Shown: positions 1 to 15,573 of the stretch, piece after piece
Layout of the letters: every line of letters begins with the position of its first letter
Numbering within the stretch: the stretch's first letter is position 1
Origin: Xiphias gladius
Lineage: Eukaryota; Chordata; Actinopteri; Istiophoriformes; Xiphiidae
Direction of reading: 5' to 3'
Assembly: GCF_016859285.1 (NCBI RefSeq)
Contig: NC_053401.1
Span: 1,041,969-1,105,968 of the forward strand
DNA: 64,000 nucleotides
Notes under the pieces: model-generated
Seen by the model: the letters and a program-made list of their open reading frames with translations, nothing else
Databases searched by the model: none
What the model was told of the DNA's origin: nothing
Made by a program: the position numbers and the translations under genes

Positions 1-76
1 ATCAGTGTCTCCGGTCGAGCTTGTTCATTCCGCTCCCGGCTCACCGGATTATTCTCCCCCCCTCCTGTCCTTGCAG

Positions 77-237
77 GCGTTCTTTCAGCGAGCGAAGCTG
101 TAGGACATAAAACTGGAAGTTCACCGGGACTGAAAGGACTCTTCACGGGAAGTGGTGGAACAAAAAACATGGAACTTAGCATAGGAGCCGCTTTTGCACT
201 TAAAAAGTTAATGCATAACAAAGCCCGGTCTGTCTAA
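77..237 (+). other. Possible 3'-terminal exon of an unidentified plus-strand gene
   Basis: A pyrimidine-rich tract ending in TTGCAG at 71-76 looks like a good splice acceptor, so a last exon may begin at 77. Which frame is used depends on an upstream exon outside the window. One frame stops after 8 codons (TAG 101-103). A second stays open for about 52 codons to TAA 235-237, and the third stops early. I recognise no family in any frame. The reading is supported by the long AT-rich, gene-free stretch that follows and by a good poly(A) signal at 4579-4584, as expected for a gene ending here. It could equally be 3' UTR or intergenic DNA with a chance acceptor. Confidence 0.22.
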
Positions 238-1179
238 GTCTGGAAAATGGACAGAAGGTCGGTGGACGGATCAACCCCTCCGGCCGCCGAGAGGACGAGC
301 TGTCCACGTGGACTCGAGACGTGACGGAGCTCGAATTCTGATCCGGAATGTGGAGAACTTGTGCGGAAAGGGCTTTTAGACGTAAAAAACAGATCCGTCT
401 GGAAACCGCTGGGTAACTATCCTGGATCTCCTCTCGGTTAGGATTTGGGTATCGATAGCTTTATTCTAGTCAGACCTTTACAGTAGGAACCACGTTTCAG
501 AACATCCTAGATTGGAGGGTTTTTTGTTTTTGTTTGTTTTTTGTTTTTCTGGGGATGTCGTTCACTGCCACAGAAGGGACGAAATTTAAGGGCTGATTTG
601 CATAATTTTGATTTAAAATGTGGCTCTGATTTCCTTTTTTCGAACGCGTTGAGGAACGGACGGTTGATTTCCAAGTTTGAAGTGAAAAGTGAAGTGAAGT
701 GCTTTCAGCCCGGCTCGACGCGCATCCGCCTTCCACCCACTCGATTCTCCTCAGTTCTCAGTTTAAAATCAGACCTTCTCTGTATGATCTCAGCCACTCT
801 TCATATTTGTTACCTGATCGGACAGAGATGCTCAGTTTGGAGCTTCATCGGCCCCTCGTGGGGAGTTCACGATAAAATTGAAGACATGGTTTCAGTCCGT
901 GGAATTTTTTTCTTTCCTGAAAATGCCACGAACGCTTCTGGCTGTTTTTTTTTAATTTCCGATGGAAATGAACATAAAATGGAGGAACAAAGTGTAAATA
1001 AGAGAATAAGATGTTAAAAAATGTAAATAATGTTCCTAGGTTGAGTTTTTCTTTCTTTTTTTTCTTTAGCTCTTCATTCCCATCTGGAAACTACATGTGG
1101 AAATGAAAATGAAATCAAAGTTAGGAATGATTTAAAAAAAGATTTAACGAAAAACGAAAACTCAAAGTCGGAACTGAGA

Positions 1180-2060
1180 CACTCAGTCAAAGTCATGAAT
1201 TCCTGCATAAAATGTCGATTTGGTCCTTTTGACTCAATAAAACTGGACGTTGTGACTTAAAAAGGATTCGCTTTAAATGAGAATCATCATATTGAGTATT
1301 TTTTTGGATGGTAATTTTTATTTATCATATTTTTGACTCGTGCAGTTCTGAATGAGTATCTGACCTTGCAACTCTCACAGTTGTGGCTTTAAACGTGAAC
1401 ATTTTGACGATCACAACGTTAAAAAACGACTCCTCCTGACTTTGACCTTGTGAATTAGTCTTTCAGTTACAGTCTCACAAAAGTGTCTTACTGTGACTAT
1501 TTTCATCACTTTTTCTTTTTGACCTGCTCATAGTTTATCATCATTTTCACCTTGTAGATCTCATAATTGGGACTTGACACGCCTTTGAGGTGGTATCACA
1601 TAATTTTGTCTAAAAGGTTTTAGTTACTATCTCATGATATTGACAATTATTTTTGGGCCCGTAAATATAATTTATTTAGTAAAAATCCCAAATTTTCAGT
1701 TACTGTCTCGTAATGTTTCTTAGTATCTGCTGTTGACTTGGTTTCTCAGAATTTGATCTTTGCAAATCCAACTCAAAGTGAAATTTACAATCTCATACAT
1801 TTGACTCAGAAAATATAACATTGATTTATGTCAAAATTTGACTTAGTAAAATTGTAAATTGTATAATTGTGACGTAGCAAACGTTTGATTTAGTTTCTCT
1901 TAATTTCCACTAAAAAGTCATTATTTTCAGTTCCTGTCATAAATTTACCTTCTATTATTATATTTTTGTGCTTTTATAAATTTTCTTTTGACAAAATTTT
2001 GACAAACTAAGTTAAGGTATCGAATTAATGTTTTATAATTCTGACCTTACAAATGTCATA
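1180..2060. repeat. Degenerate AT-rich minisatellite-like block
   Basis: Variants of a unit resembling TCTCATAATTTTGACTTAGT recur roughly every 20-35 bases, for example around 1560, 1615, 1705, 1790, 1835 and 2030. Copies are strongly diverged and spacing is irregular. Arrays of this general type are common in teleost non-coding DNA. A related-looking stretch lies at 49500-49900. Confidence 0.45.
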
Positions 2061-4578
2061 ATCTCTATTTCTATTTTTGTCAATCTTAACTTTTTTTTTC
2101 TTTTTCTTTTCTTGGCCGTAATAAGCTTCCGCAGAAAAGCCACAAACTCGTTGATAGGACTCGCTCGTGCGCAGCCCGTGGAAAAACATGACCTTGCCCG
2201 TGTACAGATGCGGCTCAGTGAATCCATTATTATCGAAGCATTCGAGACAATTCGGGGCGACTGACTGGTTGTGCGACGCTTCACTGTGAAGGATCCGTCG
2301 GTCGGTCGAAACCAAGCCGGTCGGCGTGAGGCGAGGAAACAGAACTGTAAAAACCGCGTGATGTGAAAAACAAATCCACCTTTTAACCGGTGACTCTGTA
2401 CAGATGCTTCTCTTCGCTTAAACTTTGGGTATTGTGACACCCCACTTTGTGAAAATAGAACCCCCCCCACACACACACACACACATTGTACTGTTCCCAC
2501 TGTTAAAATCACTTTGTGACGTTCAGTCCGTTTCGTGTCATCTGGTTTATTTGCCTACAGTTTTTCTTGAGCTTTAAATCTTATTTATTTTTTTTTTGTT
2601 TTATAAAAGTTCCAAGAGAAAGTGCCTGAACGTGTTGCTTTCAGTTAAATGTTGTCATTAGGGCACAAAGTAGAAATAAAAGCAGTTTGTTCTACATTTT
2701 TCTTAGCGTCAACAAATCCCTTGAAAAGAAAAAAAACCAACGTGTTTCTAAATTTTCTAAATACTTTTTCTCTGTGCATTTGTCGGGGACTATTTTCAGC
2801 GGCGGACTAATACACATTGGGATTTAAACAGACATTTGTTAATAGGGACGCGGGATTTGTTGACAAGAAAATGATGTAAATCGTGTAATTTGGCTCTAAT
2901 TCAAGGTAAAACAGAGACGGTGTTAAACTGGTAAACTTCAAAAGGATTCATCGTGAAAAAACGTGCACAAAACCAGACCATTCAGTCATAAATGAAGGAT
3001 TAATAAACACGTACGTCGCTTCAAGAGAAACCGTTCTTTCAAGAAAATTCCTCTGGAAATCAAAAACTCCACCTTTCACACTCTACCAGCAGTTATAGAT
3101 TTTTGTTTTTCCTACCATTAATACCAAGTTACACGGCGCTGCACAGGAAACGCAGAGGAGAGTTGTTTAGGAAGTTGTCAGGAAATAACGGACACGTCAT
3201 GTTTAATTGCTACCATGGAAACTTATCGGGGTCCCCTGGAAAAAGCTAGTAAGGGGACCTTTAGCGAAGACATATCAGGTCATCGGTTGTTAGTCAACGA
3301 ATCAATGCAGAGTTGAATCTGATCCTCTGGTTTAGAAATGTGAAGATGACTAATGAGAAGACCCCCCCCCCCAAAAAAAAACAAAAAAACAACAAACATA
3401 TCAGACTGTTATTTAAAATCTGTAGAAAGCGTTAATTTCCGGACCTGGGATCGGAAATGCAAGAAACGTTGCTGAAAGTTGTGTCAAACAGAATGAAAGT
3501 GTTTCCGGGCGCTTTGGTTTTGTTTTAAAGGAACAGTTCAACCTTTAGGGGAAATCTGCTCGGACGGGTATCCAGCAAATCCTGGAGCCCCCATTGTTGT
3601 GGCAGTGGACTGAGGAGTGAACTCACAATATGAACTTTTATTTAACATTGGAGCTCTGGAACAATCTTAATACTGGAGATTTCCCGACGGGTTTTCGCTA
3701 AAATCGCACACACAAACATTCTGTATGTAACATTACTACCTAGAGCAGGCTAGAGCCAACGGTTAAGACTCACAAATTAAAACGAAGTCTTATTAAGACA
3801 CTTTTTTTTTAATGGAGGAGCTTGAAATCACTGCTTTTCATGACCTGGACCATTCAGTAACACATGGTTGTAATAATATCAGGTGTCTTCAGAGGAGAAG
3901 TTTTCCGTTGGGAAAAAATGCTGTACTATTAAAAATGTGCTTATACCTGCTGACAACTACAGCAGAAGGTGTCATGACCGTTAATTAAATGTTTGCTTAC
4001 TGACTGTAAAATTCTGAGTTAAACTAAACCCGTCGCCGTCACAAAGAAACAAATACCGAACCGTTCCCCTTCGAGGTTTCTTCAGTCCGGACTCCGTACG
4101 CGTGCGAGTCTGTTACAACACTGAAACATGAGTGTAAAACCAGCGACAAACAGTGGGTTCAGTCAATATTTGCGCTTCCTCCGCACTTAATTCACCTGTT
4201 GTTAACCTGAAAGGACCTGGGTGACAAACATCCCCTCACGGGCGCCGGAGGTGACGTTTTGATGCGACTGGTCCTCGTCGCGCCGTCGTCGTGGTCACAA
4301 CCCGGCCTCCGAATGCCCCCCCCCCCACCACCCACACTAAACCAGGACATCCGATTATTTTAGATATCACCACCCAAGAAAAAAATCTGCTTCTTTAGAT
4401 GTTTATCGATGATGATTCAGGTTGTTGCAGATTGTTTTTATTTTGTTTCTTGTTTTCCTTGAAGTCGTCTTCAGAGCTGAGGCTCATGTCTAAGAAAAAC
4501 TTGTTCGCTGATGATGAAATGTGTTGTTTTTCTTTTCTTTTTCTTTTTTACAATGGCGATGACCCTTCTGTTAGAACC

Positions 4579-4584
4579 AATAAA
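4579..4584 (+). terminator. Poly(A) signal for plus-strand transcript
   Basis: AATAAA is followed about 25 bases later by a GT-rich element (GTGCTGTGTGTGTTT), the usual arrangement of signal and downstream element. It would end a transcript entering from the left edge, so it belongs to the unidentified gene there. Confidence 0.55.
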
Positions 4585-4679
4585 GTGTTGACTCATCGAG
4601 AAAAACGTGCTGTGTGTGTTTAAATGTCCAGGAACGGACCATTCTGACTCCGGCTGGATTGATCCAATGCTTGAGATGT

Positions 4680-4740
4680 TTATATACTGTGAGATCCGGA
4701 GTCATTTCCGGGCGCGACGTCACATAAAGGAGCGCGAGCT
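4680..4740. promoter_or_regulatory. Promoter-like cluster between convergent 3' ends
   Basis: In about 60 bases there is a TATA-like TTATATAC, a CCGGA and TTTCCG pair (ETS-like), GGGCGCG (E2F-like), a CRE-like GACGTCAC and an ATAAAGG box. The surroundings are AT-rich. The cluster falls between the poly(A) signals of the left gene and of rtcb, where no promoter is needed for an annotated gene. The motif reading is by eye only. Confidence 0.3.
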
Positions 4741-4795
4741 CGATATCTGTGGTGCACGGAGACTATTACATGAAATTCAGTTTTCGGTGATCATC

Positions 4796-4801
4796 TTTAT
4801 T
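4796..4801 (-). terminator. rtcb: Poly(A) signal of rtcb
   Basis: TTTATT on the plus strand reads AATAAA on the minus strand. It lies 270 bases beyond the rtcb stop codon, which implies a short 3' UTR of roughly 290 bases. Confidence 0.6.
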
Positions 4802-5070
4802 TGGACCACAGATTTGGCATGAACAAAAAAAATAACTTTTTTTTTTTTCAGTCAGAAAATAAGATTTCCATCTAATTTTTTCTTTGCTGTATTTCACGCT
4901 CTTCAACATAAATTCACTTTGTTCTCAAAAACAAAAAAAGTGCGGAATTGAGCGAATATCTTCTGCTTTTCAAGGTTCCTGTGCATTTTGTCTCTCGTGT
5001 TCTTAACGTCTCTACATCTCTTTTCTTTTTTTTGGCAGTAAATTGTCTTTAAATACGGAGCCGTGCAGCT

Positions 5071-11576
<6,506 letters not shown>

Positions 11577-11960
11577 CTTTCCGATCCAGAAACGTTGGAT
11601 TTTTACGGTTTAACGTTGCGTTTCACTGCCCGTCTGATGCCAAGTGCCAGCAGACAGAGCGGTACGGAAGCCCGCAAGTAATTAGATAGAAAAGCGCTTT
11701 CTTTTTTAATTGGGCATGACGCATGGAAAATTAATTGTGTAAAGTAACACGAAATGTCAACTTCGAGCCATTTCAACTAAACTTTAGCGCTCAAGCTGAA
11801 GTTGATATTAAATATGTTAATTTTTTAATTTAATTTTTGCTTATGAAAAAGTTGGAGATTTCCTTAACCGTGTACTGGTCGCTTGCCGTAGTTGTAGTCA
11901 AATAATATCTTCGTCATGTTCGCCAAGATAGCCACAATGATGCCGGAAGTGTGGTGACCG
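11577..11960 (-). promoter_or_regulatory. rtcb: rtcb 5' UTR and promoter region
   Basis: This lies upstream of the ATG at 11576-11574. CCGGAAGT at 11943-11950 is an ETS-type site, next to a CTATCTTGGCG stretch (minus strand) that resembles a weak YY1 site, and to GACTACAACTAC (minus strand, about 11888-11899), similar to a ZNF143 half-site. The transcription start is not determined; it could be near 11650 or 11930. Confidence 0.4.
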
Positions 11961-11999
11961 GCCTCCAAAACAAAAGCATAACTTCTACTTCCTTTTAGA

Positions 12000-12390
12000 T
12001 ATAAAATATAAAACTTCGATCACGAAACTTCTACTGAAATCTGTTCACTTTTTTTGAGCGATCCTGCCAAACACGAAGAAAAACGAGTCATGATCGTTTG
12101 TTTTGTAAGATCAGATGGTTTAATATCAGGTATGCTATTTGGCCGAAAGTATGTGGACACGCCTGCCAAGTAAGCACAGCAAATTGGTATCTTTCCACCA
12201 AACTCCATGAACTTTTCACTGGATTCTAGTGAAATCTGTTGACATGTTTTGTGCTATCCTGGAAAAATAAAATGTAGCCAGGTTTGTTTGTAAAAAAAAG
12301 TTGAAGGAATAGTATAATAAAGTATTCTATATGGCCAAAAGTGTGTGGACCCTCCTGCCAAGCAGTAGTTCATAAAGAAATAATATTTCA
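12000..12390. repeat. Tandem copies of a ~190-bp Tc1-related repeat (left block)
   Basis: Two copies in tandem. Each contains a phrase like ACCAAACTCCATGAAC, then TAGTGAAATCTGTTG, then GTTTGTTTGTAA, and ends near GGCCAAAAGTGTGTGGAC. The last phrase occurs at about 12140 and 12332. Further copies lie at 13770-14180 on the other side of the fbxo7 leader exon. The GGCCAAAAGTATGTGGACA phrase is familiar from teleost Tc1-like repeats. Confidence 0.55.
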
Positions 12391-12889
12391 GCTGGGATTA
12401 CCTTTACACTGTTACATATTTTAAGGGGAATAATTTACACCTACTGACTGCCAGGGTCAGCTGAGGTGCTTGCAAAGGTGTTCGATTATCGTATGATTGC
12501 ACTATTTTGCCTAAAGTGGGGAGAGTCTCCTGTCCAGATACTGTGTGTAGGATACTGGTTTGGTCAATGAAGCAAACATGCAAACTGACAACTGATGTCA
12601 ACCATCTGTTACGATTAGGTTGTTAAGAAATGAAGGCAAGACTCAGATTTTCAAGTGTCTTTCAAATGAATTGAGCGAGTAACTTTCATTGTTTTAAATA
12701 AAGATTAAAAATAAAGCAGAAATGGTGGAAAAAGGTGGGAAAAATCTCCCTGGCTTCAGCTGTTGTTCATAATTTTGTTGCTTGTACTTTATTTGAATAA
12801 AGTTTTCAGACAAATTAAAAATGTTTCTAATTCTGCCATTGAAAGGTGTTTTAAAAAGAAAAGAAAAAAAATACCGGATTTATCTTGAA

Positions 12890-13038
12890 AACCTTAACCG
12901 GAAGTGGCGCGTTTAGCTGCGTGGAGTTTGACGCCGTCGCCCAGTCGCCGCCGCCGCCGCCGCTGCTCTGTGTTTACAGGGCGATTTGTCGGAGAGATGT
13001 CGTGAAACCCAGTGGAAATCATCACTTTGATCCGTCGT
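12890..13038 (+). promoter_or_regulatory. fbxo7: fbxo7 promoter and probable non-coding first exon
   Basis: CCGGAAGT (12898-12905, ETS-type) is followed directly by a GC-rich (CCG)n segment. An ideal splice donor, CGT|GTAAGT, falls at 13038/13039. An acceptor one base before the coding ATG (CCACAG at 14424) completes the intron. The leader holds a minimal uORF, ATG-TCG-TGA at 12997-13005. Exon borders are inferred from splice signals only. Confidence 0.5.
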
Positions 13039-13155
13039 GTAAGTGTTTTTCGGCTCTGCCTCGAAGCTCCGGAGGCTCCCGTCACCCAAAACGTCGGCGG
13101 GAACAAGTCGAGTGGCCGACACCAACAAGCTTCGCCGTTACGCGGCGACTTAAAG

Positions 13156-13169
13156 ACGTTAGCTAACGT
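13156..13169. repeat. 14-bp palindrome ACGTTAGCTAACGT
   Basis: A perfect palindrome within the presumed first intron of fbxo7, about 120 bases after the leader exon's donor. It belongs to the GCTAAC/GTTAGC motif clusters found near all four gene starts in this window. Confidence 0.6.
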
Positions 13170-13769
13170 TCCGGCTCCTGTCTAGAAACGAAAACGAAAA
13201 GTTTCATTTCTTTTGAAATAAAAAAAAAACAAACAAAACAGATTTTCTACGAGACCTGTGCTAGGTTTACTGTATCTGTTTCTCTGTAATTTCAATGATT
13301 GTGCTATTTCTGGCTTCGCACGCTGGTGATTTTGTCCCGTGGTGAGTGTTGGTCTGCCGAACTCCGAGTTTCTAACATTAGTTGACGGAAATTGAAAGTT
13401 ATCTGAATCCCGAGTATTTTTTATTTATTTTTTTTTAGCGAAATTGGGAGAAACAGGCTTGTTTCAGGAGAACACAAAACTGAAGTCGCGTCAGTGATGG
13501 AAAACGACGATAATGACTCATCAAAAGCTTAAAAATGGTAGATTCCCGGTGGCACTTTGTACGGCTAATCTCTCACCCTGCGTCGGAACAGGTTAATGCC
13601 CTTTCTGTTTATATTCCAATACAGCAGGTTCACTTTGTACACAATGATGGACAATCTTGCGATATATGTGCCAGTCATTCAAGTAAGAGTAGAAGTTCAT
13701 GCGAAAATACAAACATCTTCAGAGATGGTCTGTTTTAGAAATGGGCTTATTTATTTATTTATTTGTTTT

Positions 13770-14180
13770 TACTACCAAACTCCATTAAATTTTTATCAAA
13801 TTTTAGTGAAATCTTTTCTTATGCTCTTTTACTCAATAACCACAGAAAAACCGGTCTAGTTTGTTTGTAAAACAGATGTCATATGATATAGTAGGGTGTA
13901 CTATCTGCTATGTTATGAGGCCAAAAGTATGTGGACACCCCCTGTTCACGTACCTTTGTGGCCATTTTGTCTGTTTTCCATTGGTTTTTCGTGATGCATT
14001 CAAGATATCCTGCCAAAAAAAAAGAACAAAAGAATTACACAGTATTAAGTGAACTATGTAGCTGAAAGTGCTGTACATGGACTAACCCTTGTCAAGTAAG
14101 AGTTTTGTTAAATTGTTTAAAGATGTTCTGTTCTTTTTCTTCTTTTTCTTTTTTTTAACACCAAACTCCATTAACTTTTT
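13770..14180. repeat. Tandem copies of the ~190-bp Tc1-related repeat (right block)
   Basis: Further copies of the unit seen at 12000-12390: ACCAAACTCCATTAAA at about 13777, GTTTGTTTGTAA near 13860, GGCCAAAAGTATGTGGACA at about 13918, a degraded copy near 13985-14080, and ACCAAACTCCATTAAC at about 14160. It runs into a transposase relic at 14180-14345. Confidence 0.55.
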
Positions 14181-14350
14181 ACCAATTTGGGTCTATTTTT
14201 CATGGTTCGGTCCAGGCCCTTTAGTTCCCATGAAGGCACATCTTAATGCTACAGCACACACTGATATTTTAGACAGCAGCAGTTTGGGGAAGGTCCTTTC
14301 CTGTTTCAACATGACAGCGCCTCCCTGCACAAAGCCAGCTCAACTTGATC
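14180..14350 (+). pseudogene. Tc1/mariner transposase relic next to fbxo7 coding exon 1
   Basis: The plus-strand translation near 14302-14340 reads LFQHDSASLHKAS. This resembles the FQHD(N/C)APVHKA block around the second catalytic aspartate of Tc1-like DDE transposases. The rest is frameshifted and truncated. It ends about 75 bases before the splice acceptor of the first coding exon of fbxo7. Confidence 0.5.
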
Positions 14351-14425
14351 TGTTTGGCGCTGAGTGCTGCTGAGGGCGAATGGCTCGGCTTCGTGTCACC
14401 ATTGTGGTCGTTTGTCGTCCACAGC

Positions 14426-15505
14426 ATGAAGCTGCGGGTTCGGATCAACAGGCAGACCTGCAGGGTGGAGTTACTGGGAGAAGAACCCAGTCTGAAAGAG
14501 CTCACGGATCACATCAAGGAGACCCTCCTGTCCTCTCATGGACTCAGGTCAGACACCAACCCAGAGACGCGGCCCGAATACTTCCTATGATCTTCTTCTT
14601 TCTCGGGAACTTACGCTGGCTGGGGAGACTTTCTAAAGAATTGAGCCCTTCTGATATGTAAAAGGAGCACGGAGTATTTTCTGCAGTGCCCCTTGGCATG
14701 TGGACACTTGCATTTACTATTATTTTATATGTGCAACCAAAACTAAGGTCTGTATCATGCAAATGCAGGTCTCAAAATTATTAGCAACCTCTCAGGCACA
14801 AATAATGAAATTAGAAGTTTGTGAGCGCACTGTGGTTTTGTCATTAATGAAAGTATCATCCAACCCCCCTTATTAGATCTTTTTAGAGACAAAATAAAAT
14901 AATTCAAATATTTAACGGTAAACTATTTTAACAGTTTTGTTTCACCAAGATAATTGCTTTCACTGATAGAACACGGGCTAGAACGCAGCCAGGTGTCATT
15001 TTCGTTCAGTGTCTTGAAGTTTAAAGTTGTATTATTTTTCAATTCCAGGCAGCGTATTTGACTTCCCTGATGAGAAACAGCCCCTGAGTGTGTTCTGTTT
15101 CTCTCTCAGTGCAGACACAGAGTTCAGTTTGTCTCTGAACGGCTCGGAGCTTCTGTCAGACACCGGTCAGACTCTGTCGTCCTGTGGCATCGTCTCTGGA
15201 GACCTGATCTGTGTCATCCTACCCGAGTCTGCGGCCCCCGCTGCCTCCAGCTCCTCCTCCAACTCCACCAAGACCACGACCAGCGGCACAGAGAACCAGA
15301 GGCAACAGCAGCAGGGGAAACTGATGGCTGCCGTGACCCCCAACCAGGTGAGTGATTCATCTGAGGTAGAAACAGGTTTCCAAAGCATCTTCCTGCCTTT
15401 TATGATACAATTTAAAGCCCAGCAGCTGCTCCGTGGAAAGCAGATCGGACTCCACCTTCAGCAGACTCGTTTTAATTTAATAATTGGAGATAATAACAAA
15501 CAATC

Positions 15506-15573
<68 letters not shown>

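Larger units (their letters stand above)
238..4600 (+). other. Probable long 3' UTR or intergenic stretch, no gene seen
   Basis: About 4.4 kb of mostly AT-rich DNA in which I find no convincing coding exon. ORFs present, such as 541-1017, have no recognisable domain and biased composition. Possible internal poly(A) signals occur near 1237, 2675 and 3001. The stretch contains a degenerate minisatellite-like block (1180-2060), a GC-richer island (2118-2340), a short (CA)n near 2469-2485 and poly-C tracts near 3362 and 4317. The strong poly(A) signal at its end suggests a 3' UTR, but nothing proves continuous transcription. Confidence 0.4.

Noticed and set aside
541-1017. 158-codon plus-strand ORF
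   Set aside because: No recognisable domain, AT-biased with Phe-rich runs from poly-T, no splice context, and it sits in a probable 3' UTR.
15027-15109. Upstream extension of fbxo7 exon 2 (acceptors near 15049-15053)
   Set aside because: The first candidate acceptor gives an early stop, and the second would add about 19 residues with no family counterpart. The acceptor at 15108-15109 has a better pyrimidine tract and fits the family.
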